Counted from the first letter of the stretch, positions 13,501 through 28,500 are shown. The stretch: 64,000 bases of DNA from Callaeas wilsoni (GCA_013398955.1 VWPU01004525.1:174700-238699), one strand, 5' to 3'. Numbers and translations: made by a program. The notes: generated from the letters alone by a model not told the origin.

Positions 13501-16500
13501 ACATTTTTGGCACTTAGAGAAGAGGCTGCATAACAAGTTTTTAAAAAGGTACAAAGATAATGTTGATTAATGTGGGTTATTATGTAAGTACTGGACCAGA
13601 ATTCATAATAGAATCAAAGGTATGATAGAAATTAAACTTACATTTAATTTTAATTACAAATTACCTCATTTACTCAGTCCCCTACCACACCTGTCTGCTC
13701 AATGATCATTATCATGACACAAAAAGCACCACAATATTTGTGAACCTGCAATGTGCAGCAGTAAGATTCCTTAAGGGAGCTAATTCCTAGTTCTGAGGGG
13801 CTGGCACTAGTGTAGTCGCCTTAGAGTGCCTTCCACTGTCACTGGACAAAGCCATATGACTTTCCCAAATAAATTAATGTTTGAATTAGATATTTCAGAT
13901 CATTCTATCCTTATTTGTTAAAAATCACTCTTGATGAAAGGTCCTGATCTGGGTAATTTGTTCAAATATAAGTTATCCTTAAGTGAAATGCACCAAACAA
14001 AACACGCACTTTATTTCTGACCTCATCTCTTTTAATGGTTGTCATTTTCCATCAATTGAAGCTTTTGTACCTTTTTGTTTCTAAATTGTTAAGCTCTTTG
14101 TGGCTTGTAGCTACTTTTGCACTCAAGACATTCCTCAAGCTTCCCTTCAATAAGAGAGATAGGTGGAGTTCTGTGCCCTTTGGCAAAGTATGTTTTCTAA
14201 TTGATTTGTTGTGTTTGTCTTGCTTGAATATTCTCCAGTATATCAGCCTGATTAAAAAAATTACAAGTCCTTGCATGAGGCCTTATTCCAGCTCTGGCTG
14301 CACCGGTGCCAAGTGCAGAAAGTAATTTAACATCCGTTTGTGTGCTTGGGACTTCCCTGTGTGCATGTCCAGTGAACAGGCTGAACCTTTGCTTCAAAGT
14401 CTCTGAAACTGATCCCAGTGGCTCCAGAACTCTTCTGAGCAACCGATTCTCAGTGTATGTTCTTGATATGCAAATATGGGAGCAGACTTTTGATGAACTT
14501 GGTGTTTAGCACAGCCTTTGCTTCTCTCTGCTTCGCTTTCCCAGTCAGATGGTTTTCTTGCTGGGCATTTGTGTCCTACTCTAGGTCAGAGCATTCTTCA
14601 GCTATGATGCAAAAGCCTTACCTGCAATGATTTGAATTTTCTTTTAAATACCAGGAACGATGTTAGTATGGAGTTAAATGCCAAATTTTGCAGTGTTCAT
14701 CTAAACCCAGATTATTCAAATTTGCAGTTATTTCTTTGTGTCTATTAGTGATTTTAAAAAAAATTATTTTGTGTATGTCATGTTGAATTGTTCTAGTTCT
14801 TAGTGAAAATGTCCTGTGCTGTTGTTTTTTGAAAATGTGTATCATTTTGGAGATGTACCCTTTTATATCAGTCAAGCTTTCTAATGCATTTAAAGAAAAA
14901 AAAGGTGAATTCCAGGTATTTATTATCTAACTTTATTTCCCATAAATCCATCTCAAATGGCATTAATTTTACCTTATTTTACTTGCTTATTACTAAAGTC
15001 ATACATCAACCATTCCAGTATTTTGCCTGTCTTGCCCAATTTATGGATGTTGGTTTTGCTTGTTTGTTTTTTAAAGCTTAGCAATGTAATCTCTTTTTGA
15101 CACTCTTGTTGCTGCTTGGGTAGCTGTCTCAAAATTTTGGGATGCAAATTATCTAGATCTATTTCATCTCAGCAACTGTTAATTAATTTTCTCTCCCTAA
15201 TAATTATTGTAGAAAACACTCACTCTGCAATGGCATCATCTCGCTTTTTCCTGAAGACTAATACTTAGTGAATACTTTTGTCTTTTTTCTGTATTATTAT
15301 TTCTATGAATACTTCTGCCACAAACCATGCAGATACACAGCACAGTTATAAATTCTGTGTTCTTAATGAAATCTCTCTTAGTGTCCTCTGCTGTCCATTT
15401 TTTTATATTTTTTTTCCTTGATCAGTTATGCAATTGCTTAGTCCTGGCTCATATGCATCGCTGGGAATGACTTTACATTCTTTCATTCATTATGTGCCTT
15501 TCACTACTCATCTAAATCATATTAGTTGTTCTGTTTGGTTTTTTTTAATCAATATGACCTAATTTCTGTTTGAGTTATGACTATCCATGAGCTTGGAACT
15601 TGTTCCTACACAGTGCCCAACTTTATACAACTCAAATCACTTTTTCTCACATGACTTCTGTAATGAACAATTCACAAGGTTTTTTTATTCATATTTCCAT
15701 AATTGCAAAGTTCATTGAAGGTTTGCTTTGTTTGCTGTCACTTCACTTTGTTTGTTCTCTGGCATTGTGGGGAGTTTTATTTTGTACATCTTGATCTTAC
15801 AATTTTGAAGAAGGGGGAAGCAAAGGCAAGATGGTGGTGTGTTCTAAAGGTTATTCCAAGAACTGTGCCACCACAATCCTTTCTTTTTTTTTAGTCTAGG
15901 ATTGGTAGATCAATCTGGAAGTCCAGAAATCTATTTGTGAGAAGACCCGTCTGTTAGATAAAGTGTTCAAGTGTTCTCATCTGGAATAGAGGTTTTGAGG
16001 TAGAAGTTGATGGATTGAACAGTGAAACAATACCATCCACAGATTGTGAGTTTAAGCTTGGTAAACACAATCCTTGTATTATTCTCCCTCCTCACTTGAA
16101 TATTTGCCTGAGAAGAAACAGTTCCTGAATCATCTTGATACAAGAGGACATTTGAGGATAGCAAGTTTTCGGGTTTAGAACATTTTTGAATTTTTTTTCC
16201 TCCAACTGATACTTATAAAAGCAAAAATTTTGCTTTGGTTTGGTTTTGCTCTTGTATATGAACACTTCTATAAAGCAACATAAAATTTGCTCACTGTAAC
16301 AGTGAAAAAGTATATGAACTGCCAGAAGTTAATCAGATGACACAGAAAATTAGCTTGTATCATCTTAGGGTTACCTTTGATTGCAGAAATCACTCTTTGC
16401 CCTTAGTAGGTGGTTCAAATAAACTGTGCAAATAGACAATGAGTTAATGGAATAAATTAGAAGGGGATTAGTAGTAGATTTACTTTATTCATCAGAGAAA

Positions 16501-19500
16501 TGTCAGAGTGCTGTATATATACCACTTAAGAGATAAATTTTCCAGTTTCCATATTATTTCATATTATTGTTTTGATATGAAGCAATAGGACGAATCTTGA
16601 GTGTTCTTGAGTGGATTAGGCATACCCATATATACTCCACTTTTTATTCCTCTTCAGGTTCGGGAACTTGACGTTATCAAAGTCAGTTAAATATGGGTCA
16701 AATACGAGTCTCACATCTGGGACATCCATACCCCTGACTGATGAAATAGGCAAATAGGCTATAGATTCTTTCAAAGAGTAAAATAAATTATGGAAATTTT
16801 ACCTATATTAACTTTCTGTAAGTGAAGGGGCACTAAACAACCACAAGGAAGACTGGATCTACAATACTGGTGTGATCAGTACCATTTTTGAGAAGATATT
16901 TTTAGTCAATTCTAGTGTTATAGGAATTTTTCCTTCCTCTGAAAAGGCTTTGGATTGTGCCTTTAGTAAATTAAACCAAAATAAGATGAGAAATTAATTT
17001 AAAACCATGTTGATTCAGAAATAATTAAATATGGCAACACTTATATGTAGTATATTCAAGGACTGTAAGTAAACACATATTGCACTTAGGCTGTCCTGAG
17101 TGTTTACATATTGTATGCACTGCAGTATAATAATTCTAAATGTCTTTAAATGCAAACTGCTGCTGCAGTTTGACTGCTGATTTGAGATAATACTTCACTT
17201 GTGTTTGGAAAATAAAGTCCTCTGGGGAAATCAATATTTGTCATGTCAGATTCCATACCTTGTTTTGTTGGGGGACAGAGTGGCCTCTGAGGAAAAGCTG
17301 ATCGTTCATATGCTAGTGTATTAGCAAGATCTCTTTGTGGAATAAAGGATTGCTCAGTCCAGATCCCTCTGTCATCCTGCTCTCTTCTGTCTCTTCCCTG
17401 AGCACCCTGCACTGGGCTGGGTAAATTCTACGTTCTGAACTTGAGAAAGCAAAAGCTCTGCCTCCTGCTGCCATGGCTTGTTTCCTCTGCAGCCAATAGT
17501 GTTTGACTGTGTGTGTTCAGTGGGGATAGGCAATGCCAATGTACGGGAAGGATACAGGGCGTTGCCAATACCTGGGGAAATGTGCTTACCGAGGTTCCTC
17601 TCCGACACAGAAACAATGGCAAACCATGCAGTGGAACTGCCTTGTTTGGTGTAGGAGCATATGTATGTGTGCACCAAATGTGCATGAAATAAATGGCATA
17701 CTAATAATATGCTCTGATTTGTCTTCAGAATTCTCCCATGGAGTATGATGCTCCAAATAATTCATCATACATATTTCTTCTCTGTATAAAACCCTTTGTT
17801 TCAAATTTAGCAAGCCGTTCTCTATGGACATGTAGAAATTGCAGGATAAAAAAAATTACCCTGCCCAGTAAACAAAGTCACTGTCCACCTGAGTAGGCAC
17901 AAGATAGGCACAAGCAGGGTCCCCCCTTGCAGAAGGTGACTCTCCTGCAAAAGGAGGTCGTTGCACTGTTTCCCCCATGCACAGAACTACAGGTGTTCAC
18001 CAGAGGGAATGGGGCTGCTGGGGTCACATTTCAAGGGATGCAATTGCTTCAGGGACTTCTTGTGAGATCATGTGGCTTCTTCATCTGACATTCTTCATCC
18101 CAAATTGCTAATTCCACGGAGTAGCTGTTATCAGGAATGCAGGGAGCCCCCAAAGCCCCCTTGCCTACTTTAAAAGTGCAAATGTCCAGGGCACAGGCAC
18201 ATACTGAGAGGCTGCACCTGAGCAAATCTAGAGCTGCGGTATCCTGTGCTGTACATTCTGAAGAGATGGAAATCAAAGCCCTTTGTAAAAGTAATAATTT
18301 TGAGTTAAATACTCAGCTGTAGGAATATGGATTAGCCATTGCTATGGCGACCTGTACACGTTCTTCAGTTAAACAATGAATTACAGAGTATTAGTCCTAC
18401 ATCTTGAAAGAGCAAGGCCCAAAATTTCATTTTTTAAGGTTAACATAGGTGAGTCACAGCTTGGAATATATGTGCTGCACGTGGAACTGGAACATTTTGC
18501 TGTGTAACAGTTGAATTTCTCTTTCCATCTAACAAGTTGAACAGGGTAATACATATCTAATATAAGAACCTGCTGCCCCGAAAGGCTTATGATGTTTTTG
18601 ATGGAAACCTAAGGATTTTTTCTTCAGTGTTCATTCATAATCTACTTTTTCCTCCTCCATATTGAAGAATTTTGTTTCTGGGGTTGGTTGTGGAATGTCC
18701 ATCCCTGGAGATTCAGCAGGCCAAAGCTGTGGTTGAAATGATCAGGTGTTTGCCACAGTCGTACCTTTATCCCAAGGTTGGAGTTGACGCTTGTAGATCT
18801 CCCTTCCAGACAACGTTTTCTAGACTGCAAAGGAGTTCTAATAGAATTAGCTACTCCTCCTCTCTTCACCTTCAATTTTTTTGATCTTCTGATGCTGGGG
18901 GAAGAGGAAAATGCACAGTTTAGCTGGTTACATTGCTGTCAGAAAGAGAAAATAATTAGCTAAGTCAAGTTTGAAGGTAAGAGGTTTTTATTTCTTTATT
19001 TTGCACAAATTGTCTTTTTAATTTTTTTTTTGTATGACTAATGATGAAAGTTTTTAATTTCATACTACTTTATCATTGGAAAAGGCAAGTTTGCTGGCAG
19101 TCAGTAACATCTGTGTGAGAAATTGTAAAGTTTCTACAGGTCATAACCTTGAAATACATGAAGATTTCCATAGTGCTTTTGTAGCAGTGTTTGTGTGCTT
19201 GTGTATTTGTTGCTGTTTACTGAAATTTGGTTTCTTAGCAATTAAGTACTTCTTCAATAGGGAGAAAAAGTGAGAAAGCTTTCTTTGGAATTATTTTTCC
19301 CTTTCCTTCTTTCCAAAAGCTCGTGAAGTGAGAAATGCGTGTCCATTTTATTAGTTGTGTGATTAAGTTATAGGTTGTTGATTTTTGTTCTTTTTCCTTT
19401 TGCTAGGAAATGTTAGATCATTTAAAAGATTTCTGGTTTCTGGATAACTTTTAGCATTTCAAAAAGCCAGAGCTTGGGTTTGTCAGCTGCGTTTTCCCTT

Positions 19501-21574
19501 TACTTCATATGACTGGATATTATGTGACTGTACTTCAGTACATTCTAGCAGATTTGAAATAAACCTTTTCTAAATTAGTGAAAGAAAATTAGAAAATTTT
19601 CAGGGAAATCCCTTGCTAGGTATCACATCTGTCAATTCATGTCAAGCTGGAGTAATTTTCATCAGCCTCAATCAGCAGTTTTGTTCAAAACTCAAATGTA
19701 GTATTTGCTAAAGACAAATACAATTATTTTAGGGCATATCTCAAACTTTGATGAAGTACCAAATATTTTGCTGTTGGAACTGTAATGTCCCAACTTATAT
19801 CAGCAATGAACTAGTTAAATAAACAGCTAAAAGAAACATCTGAAATGATGCACAACAGTGTGAAAATCTCTGGAGACCTTCTGTAAGCAAAGAGAAACAG
19901 AAATCACTACCCTTGCAAGTACTGATAACACACAGAGATGTTTGTCTTCATCACTGGCTGAGAATGTGGCATATCACTATGTAAATTTGATTTGAGTCCT
20001 AATTAAATATTTAAAAGATGTTGGCTTTCTGTTGCCTTTTTGAGAAGGTGGCATATTCTAGGTAAAAACCTTCTGGCTTTGTATTCCTATATATTTGTTA
20101 TTTTATGAAAGATTTGTTCACAAAGTATAATGAATTTGGTGTTGATTTGAATAAAAAATGTCTGCTAATTACTCTCTGAAGACAGATATTTTAGCTGGAA
20201 TATAACAGGTTTTAGTTCTCTTGGGAATGTTTAAGAGCACTGATCAGACATAGATGATATTAATAGATGATATTCTCTGTTTTACGATAATTAAATGGGA
20301 GTATTATTTTCTTAAGGGTTTGTGCAAGTAGTCTCTTGGAAATCTACTTTATTTTTTCATATTATTTTGTATTAACAAAATTAATTTTAATTTGAATACG
20401 TTATGCTATTTTAGTACTGGAGTTCTAGAAAACTTTTTGAGCTGAAACTTGGAGGATCTGAGTCTGATCTTCTGTTTCTGGATGTAACTCTTCTGGCTTT
20501 TAAGGAGCAATTTAGATGTCAGCAGAACGAAGTCAGGGCTGGAAACTGTCCATGTTCCTGGAGTCTCCTGGCTCGGTCGGGCGGCAGAGCTCTTTGTGCA
20601 GGGCCCTTTCTGGGAGCGCTGTGCTCTCCCGGGCAATCACAGTGGTATCCATTGCCTTGAGTGGGTTTGTGCAGTCTTCAGCAGGAGATTGTCACCCGAA
20701 AAGAACCATCCTTTACTTCTACAAGTGCAGAGGGGATCTTTTTGGAGGAAGAAGGCACTGGAGAGCATGTTAGGGAGATGCTATTTCTCCGTGATTCCCA
20801 ACTGCAGTTCTAGCTTAATTTCTGCCTGATTTACTTCCACAGGAACTAGCAAGGGGAACATGTCAGCTGCTGTTATTGTTGAGAATTAAAATTTAATGCC
20901 TTGGGTTAAAATTGTAAGGACAGTGCCCTGATGCGTTTTCCCTTCCCAAGTTTCTGCTGGCAATACACAGTAAGTGTGAACAGAAGTAACACTTGGACCA
21001 TTGCAAGAACTGAAGAGGAAATTCAGTGGAAGCCCTGTTGAATTTACCAAGCCTAGGCAAGCTTGGTATTTTATTTTTCTAATGACAGTTTTTTAAACCA
21101 AGATTTGTTCATTACCACTCGTGCATGGAAATCAGAGATTCACAATGAGATTATAATTCATCCTCTTTTATATAGATGTTACATGTTCAAAATTCATGAA
21201 GAGGATGTTATTAAGAATACAAAAACAAGCAGTCATGAGAAGAGAGTGTTGAGACTGGCATTGCAACAGAAATTCAACTTCTCTTATGCACATGCATTCT
21301 GATGAAGTAATCAGAATTATGTAAGAACACATAATACTTTTCCAGAAACTGCTTCCTTACTCAGTGCACAAGATGGACAGTGCTCAATTAATGAGCAGCT
21401 ATTTGAGATATTGTTTTATCCTCAGCATTTGATATGTGGCCCTAAGCCTTATTTACAGCACGTTGTTCAGACCCTGCTCAGACGTCAGAATTATTAATTT
21501 CCTCATAGGCTTTTCTGTGCTGCTCATCACAACTGTATCCAAGTGCTACACAGGTTTTAAATTAAATTTATCTC
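10576..21574. other. Intronic stretch without recognised features
   Basis: This is AT-rich sequence with homopolymer runs and no frame I can identify. It includes a pyrimidine-rich patch near 12670 (cctcccccctctctcctccg) and a modestly GC-rich patch near 20550-20640. I see no repeat-family signature in it. Confidence 0.6.
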
Positions 21575-21670
21575 CACAAAGCCCCAGTGAGGGGATGTGG
21601 TATTATCTCTGTTTTACAGATGGGGAACTGACAGAGATTAAGGTCAGAAAAATTCACCAAATTTGGATGT
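21575..21670 (+). mobile_element. Ancient MIR-like SINE relic
   Basis: The segment TATTATCTCTGTTTTACAG, followed by ATGGGGAACTGACAGAGATTAAGGTCAG, resembles the MIR core and 3' region (ATTTTACAGATGAGGAAACTGAG...). Similarity is short and diverged, as expected of a relic shared by amniotes. A second patch at about 21871-21900 (GGCAGTATCACACAGGAGCT) could be the tail of the same or a related element. The edges are uncertain. Confidence 0.5.
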
Positions 21671-24600
21671 ACATTTTAAGACATGAGATTGGATTTTAGC
21701 GCCCTTCAGATGATACAGGATGTTCTGTGTTCAGAAAACACCACTTGCTATTTCAGTGTCAGGTGTGTTCTTCTTGTGGCTGGATAACTTCCCTAGCAGC
21801 TCAAGGCTGCAAACAGAACATTTACATGGCACTATTGATTGCTGAAGAAAACTCTGTGTTTGATACCTTGGGCAGTATCACACAGGAGCTCGGAGCTTTC
21901 TCTGAAATAGGCAGAACTTCAGTGAATCACCTGCAGAAATGAGGCACTGGGGCTTGCTGAAAACTCTAATATGACTTTATTATCAAAGACTGCTCCTTAA
22001 TGCTTGCACATAAATTGGCATTACACAAGCCATATGAATTCTCATCCTTGGCAATTTGGTCGTTTGATTTTTGCAATGGAGAAAGATTAATTTGGAATAT
22101 TGGAATTTGTGATCCAGTTAATTTGGGAAATGAATATTAATTGAGAAACCATATTGCCTCAAAGATAGTACTGTCTTCTCTGTGATAAACATGAAGAGGA
22201 TCTTTCCAAATAAACTTTCATTTATTTTCATTGTATATTCAGATTTCTTACCTCTGTGAAGAAATTCTAAATACGAGATTTGTGAGCAAGTCTAGCAAAA
22301 TACTGTTTCTCTATTTGGGAAAACTTTAATTGGTGATTTTTTTGTGTTGTATCCCCATTTTGTATACTGAGTACATTTACATGATTTTCCTTGCATTTTC
22401 TCCACTAGCAGTTTATTTTACGTTAGTTTTTGTTTTAGGCCTGCTGATTGCTTATAGAGTAGCATATAGAATTCAAGGTAAGCCCTTAGTTCTTCGTAGT
22501 TCTTTAAAAGCAGCAGTGTTGATTTGCACCAAGGCAGTGATTCGTGAGTCTGTCTGTTAATTTTTGAGAATTTTGGTTGGATTAATTTGACCAGGGAAAA
22601 AAGATTTTACTGTATCATTTTGTGGCAATTTGTGCTCCTCAAAGTCTATCTCTGCTTTGTTTTCTTATCTGTTAGATACCTATTTCTATATATTTTCCCA
22701 AAGCTCTTTGATATCTTTAGCTGACAATGGTTAGAGAAGTTAAATGTTTCTTACATTCATCAAGAAAGGCACCAGAATAGTGGCTGGTATGTTAGAATTA
22801 TGGAGATAGTTAGAGAACCCCCTTCTTTAAACAGCTTTTTAACGTTAACCTACATAGCTCCTTGCTAGACTTCATTCCTCAAGCCAAGTTCATATCTTTT
22901 GTGGAACTGGGAGCTACCCTGTGTGTATGAAGTTGGACAGTTTTCTCCTGGCTATGAAGTGCACTCAGGGAAGCCAAAATGTCTCTTATAACAACACAAG
23001 AAAATGAATTTTTCAGTAGTTTCAAAGTCTCTTTTGTTTACAGTTGTATTCGTTTCCAGACTGCTGAGAGCCAGCTATTCCCAGAGCTTTAGGGTATTGC
23101 TGTGGCATTACTTACTGAACAACTGCCTGCTGTTGAGGAAAAAATGAAAGTTAGTGAGAACTTTGCTTGACTAAGTATGATTTCCTACTGGGCAGCTTGG
23201 GTAGTACATATGTATTGTGCAAATCACCTTTTAAATAATAAATTACATCCATTATTTAAGAAGTGCAATGGTAGTCCAAAGTTTTCCCTGGAAATAAACC
23301 ATTTATGCCCACCTGCTGTAAAATATGCTAGTCCTGGGGCAGTCAGGGCTGTGGGTGCAGGGCTGTGGCGCTGAGCTGCAAGCCCAATTTATGAGTTACC
23401 TGTCCAGAGGAGTCGGAGGAATTCACAAACAAATCAGAGCTTCAGCTTTGACAAGTGCCAGCCAAATTCTTGAAGCTACAGAGACATCCCTGGTTGAGTT
23501 CTCTGCCAGTTTGCCATACTTCAGCCTAAATATTCATCCTGCAGATTGCAGATTAAGATTTAATCATGTCTATAGATTTCTAATTACTCATGAGTATCTT
23601 ATTAGAAAACCTGGCTGGCAAGGAGCTCCAAAGACCTTTCAGCAGATCATACAAAAATTTGTTCCCCAATTAGTTGCAGAACAGTCATCTGGCACCCAAT
23701 TCTTGTTTAAAATGTTAGCAAGTTTACAGAAAAATGAGAACATAATACTCTCAGTTATTCCAATCCACCATGTGACCATAAATGTTTTTTAATCTTGAAA
23801 AGTTAAAAGCAGGAACACTAAAACATTTTTTGTTGATGCCTGAAGTGATACAGCATTGGAAAGAGAGCCAGAAATACAGCAAAAACATACAAAATAGTTT
23901 GCTTGGTTTATGACTTGATTATGTGACTCATGCAGTTCTATACAGTGAGTCTAGGTTAAAAAATAGTCATATAGATTGTTTTCTAAAAGGAAAAAACATG
24001 AGGAACCTTATGCTAGTTACAGATAGATAAAAATGCATATTTTTCAGGATATTTGGTAATCATGAAGTAAAAAGAAACCAGGAGAATGATGTGCAGATAC
24101 AGTTAAATGTGTAATTAGTAGCTGCATAAGAAAATTGAAATAATACACTTGTAAAAATAATGAGCACTTAAAAATTTTCCTCTGTTTATATAATATATTT
24201 AAGCATTCCTTAATCTTTTACCATGGAAGATGCAGGCCAGCATTTTGAAAATGCAGGTTTAGGCTCTTTATCACAATATCTTTCCCTTTGCTTTTGTTTT
24301 CTCTGTATTTCTGCTTCTAGTATTACAGTGAAGAAAATGCTTTATTACATCAATGATTTTGAAATTTGTCTTTAAGAATATTGACAAGATCATCTTTGAC
24401 TTCTCTTACTTGTGTAAATCAATCAAAGGAGATGCTGGAGTTGTCTTAAGGCCTGATTCTGAAAGAAACCTAGTGAAACCAAAAACCTATTTGATAGACT
24501 TTAGTGGTTAATTTGCTAAAAGCATCTGTCTAGCGGGAAAAGATTCCTAAAGAGCAACTTGAGGTGAAAATGTAACCCCAAACTAGTATCCTACTGGAAT

Positions 24601-25434
24601 AAATCTAATGCCTGTATACATTACATAACAGGAACTGCAAGCCACTTTCTCTCAGCAGAAAATATCTTATGAAAAGGAGTCATAGTCAGTAAATAGCTCT
24701 ATTTTAATATAAATGTGTTTTCTACTACCAGATATGAAACTTCTCCCAAAAAAAAATCACATAAGACTGCCTGTATTTGGCCTTAAATTAAGTCATAGTG
24801 CTCAGAATTAATCTAACCAAAAATCTGTAAGTAGGTTCCCGTCATGCTTTAATGCTGGTTTGACAGTGATTTCCAAAATTTGCCTATTCTTTCAGTTGAT
24901 TTGCACCCCAGCTATCATTCAACATTACCTTGTTGAGCAAGGACCTCACAGTGCTCTGTACAAAAATGCAGAACACTCTTTCTGCCACAAGTGTCTTTGA
25001 GAAAGATAGGGAAGTGACCAGAAAGCAGGAGTGGTATTTGCCATTTTCCAAACATATGGTCAAGTAAAGAGAGAGCATTTGGGGAAAATCAGAGGGAAAA
25101 CCTGTGCAGAGAGGCAAAGTTCAACCTAGAAAAGTGTTCTTTGCATGCAGTTCACAACTCGACTGGTTTAAGTGAACCAGAAAGAGTAAGAACAAGTCAC
25201 ACCAGGTTGCATTTTTCCAGTGACTATATAGTATAAACTTTTTCAAAAATATCTATCAAATTTCAGCATTAGAGCAGCACTTTTACTTTTTTAAAATACA
25301 TGATTAGCTATGTATGTGTAGCGTGGCAGTTCTGTAATTAGACTGTGCAGTTGTAACTGTCCATTTTTTTTGGTCAGTGGCTTTGCATGGTGGGAGCATC
25401 TTTGTCCCCCCAGCTGCTCCCTTGGCAGCAGCCA

Positions 25435-25524
25435 GCACGGGAATCACCCGGGGCACGGGAATCACCCGGGGCACGGGAATCACCCGGGGCACGGGAATCA
25501 CTTGGGGCACAGGAATCACCTGGG
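25435..25524. repeat. 18-bp minisatellite, five copies
   Basis: The unit is gcacgggaatcacccggg. Copies at 25435, 25453 and 25471 are identical. The copy at 25489 differs by two C-to-T changes, and the copy at 25507 carries acg-to-aca plus ccc-to-cct. A degraded sixth unit may follow to about 25542. Because 18 is a multiple of three, the array stays open in several frames and produces hexapeptide-repeat reading frames on both strands. I do not consider these genes. Confidence 0.95.
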
Positions 25525-28500
25525 ACACACTCGGGGCCACGGCACAGGGCTCTCGTTCTGTGGGGACAGAAGGAGGTGCTGCAGGAAAGATGTGGACATA
25601 AATCCTTTGAAATGACGCTTCATTAATTGCAGTGTTTGTGGAACAACCTGGTTTAAGTGGTTTAATTTTGGAGAGCAAGCACATATATAAAATGGTAAAA
25701 TGAGAGCTAATGGGATTTGTCTTAAAGATTCCACCATCTAGAAATAAACATAAATGCGCTGTACATAAATGTAAAGGACCCACTATCTAGTATTACTGTA
25801 TATAAATGTAAATCTGACAATAAATTTTCATTAAATGTCTCTTTCCATTTATATGCCCGAGGAATTGTTAGACTAAGTACGGTGTCTGCATTCTCCTGTG
25901 AATGTTTGTGTTACATTTATTAATTCAGCAAGCTGAAATGCTTGTGGAGATACTCAGGTATCGCAGGAATTGCTCTAAATATAATAAATTCAAATTCATA
26001 GTATTACCAAATAGCCATGGTCTAATAATAATAAGTTTGCATTCGGTGTGAAATTCTGGGCAAAAGGACAAAAGAACAAAATACATGAAATAAATCTTTT
26101 AAAGTGTTTGCTGATTCAGGAGGGCTTTTGGAAGTGATGTAGCTGGTTTCTCAGTGAAGAAATGATGAAATTCTGGACTGTATCTGGAAACTCATCATCC
26201 AGCATCTGGCTCATACCACACTTCTTTTTGTCTGGGCTTGTGCAGGCCCTGAGTTGTGTGGACCATCCTTTTGCCATAGCACACCCTGTGCTCTCTCTCT
26301 CTGATTGTGCTTTGGTTTATACCACCATAAAGGTTTGGGAAGAGCCATTACTCCCTTCTCCCAATGGACTTCTTTACTCCTTGAATCTTTTCACTTAAGT
26401 CCCTGCAACGTGGCTTCTGCAGCTCTCTTTACCCCATCTCTGCTGTCCAACACTATCGGTGTCCCAACTGCGTTCACTCAGAGGAAACAGGAAGGCTTCA
26501 GGGGAAGGTGTATTTCTAAAGCCTATAAAGTGACTTTATGTATTGCTATAGAAGTAATAATAATAATTAAAAAAGCCAAAACAGAACAGCTTTTTCTTCA
26601 CTCCGCACTTTTAAAGCCACCTTTATTTTCCACTGAAGGGTTCAGCAAAAGAACATTCCTAGCTGTTCCATCATGTCAGCTCTCTTAGTCTGTAGCTTCA
26701 AAAGGAATGAGCTTAAGCTCAAGTGTTTCAATGTTCAGCGTGCTGGTCTCTATAGCGACCTTCCTCCCCCATCCCTCCTTTTCCTGGGGTAGAGTTTTCC
26801 TTGCACTTATACATCTCAAGAGATGTCACAATTTTTTATTGCTCCTCTACCATGTAATGTAGCCCTAGGTAGCCACACTAGGAAAAAGGATTTTCATGGT
26901 ATAATTTCTGCCATTTAATGCATACTGTAAAGCATTTTCTTAATTTTTTCCTTTTTTGCCTTTCACCTCTCTGATTTAAAAAATGGCATGATTGATATTA
27001 ATATTTTTCCCTAATAAAAATGTATTTTCCCTTGATCTTAGTGTTGGTAATACATTTTTCAGTGTTCCTTCTTAATAAAAGCCACTGGTTGTTCCATTAC
27101 TCACAGCAGTTATTATAACACTAAAGGTCTCGTTCATCAGAATGACTTGCAGAGGTAAAATCAAACCCCAGAGTTCTCCATGCATCAGGATAATAGCTGT
27201 GGTACATGCAAGTTATTAAAAAATTGAAATATAGTGTGTATTTCTTTGTTTTCTTTTCTTTTTTTTTCTTCCCCCCCACCCACCCAAAGATTAACACTGA
27301 AGAAGGATCTGTGAACATCATTTATTTCATTGCATATGTGTATTTTTGTATGTATTTTGTTCTTTTGGTAGAAGTCATTGGGAGTGAACCTGTTAATTTT
27401 ATCCCATTTCACAAAACATCCTCCTTAAAATCACAGATATAGTCCATGGATTTTGAGTTGTTCCTAATTATCAGACTTGTCTTTGAATTCCTGCTTTTTT
27501 GTTGGATGATGATAGAAGGAGGTATAATCTTAGATAACCTCTGCTAATATGAGGAAAAATGGGACTGGGATTCAGTTTGAAAGATAACTTCTGTAATATT
27601 GTAGTGCATTGAGTTTGTGCATTCTGGCATAAAATGGACATAAACCTACTGCAGGATAATGCAAGACAGCAATTTTATTTCATGCTCATCATCGAAAAAA
27701 AAAGTAAAGTTACAGGTCTAGCTAGGGTGTCAAAACAACAACCACAACAAAGTGATGTTTAGAAACAAATCCTCCTATTTGAAGTTGGGCTGTTAGCTCA
27801 GCACAGAGGCAAACAAGGGCTTCCACTGCCAGAATGATTTTCTCAGCATGGTTAAATGGTGTGTGAGTCATCTTCTGAGGCACACAGTGTACACATGGAC
27901 ACTTGAAGAATGTCGAGCCTGTTTAGCGCTTTGATGACTCTTCTAAACCCTCATTTTTCTACCAGTTTAATGTATTATACAACTCTTTTGCCTCTACAAA
28001 CCTTTTCATTGATTGTTTATAACTTTGCACTCTTTACCTGAATTATAAGAAAAAACTAAGTTGGCCTAATTTGTATTCCAAAAGGCTTGCTATAGAAATG
28101 AATTTGACAACTACGTCTACATCATTTAAAAATATTTATGCCCTCTCCATGTATTATGGATGTTATATTGCCTTTGATGTCTAGCTTGATTCTGCACTTG
28201 CTGCTTAACTTGTCAAAGTTGCAATTGCTTTACAGGGTTGCTCACTTGCTTTTAGGTGTCTGCACTGTTCTTGGTCAACAAAGTTCTGGGTGTCTGAAGT
28301 TTGAGTTGTGTTTTGGGTGGTTGTGAGAATTTTGGGAGCAGGAGAGAGGCCTTTTAAAAATTTGTTTTGATGATGGACCAGAAAATTGGGAAAGAGGAAA
28401 CTGAGGACAGACTTATGTACATGTTGCCTGTGTGTACCCACAATTACCCAACCAGGTGCACTAGACAAGATGTGTAATGCCAGAAGAGGGATAATTTTGA

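Noticed and set aside
18330..18352. RFX/X-box-like motif (attgctatggcgacc)
   Set aside because: Partial match only and no promoter context. Such matches are frequent in 64 kb.
23325..23792. 155-codon open frame on the plus strand
   Set aside because: The composition looks random and no family is recognised. It is not supported as a gene or retrocopy, since no poly(A) tail or flanking duplication is seen.
25304..25783. 159-codon minus-strand frame with Val-Ile-Pro-Val-Pro repeats
   Set aside because: The repetitive peptide is a by-product of the 18-bp minisatellite, whose length is a multiple of three and therefore never breaks the frame.
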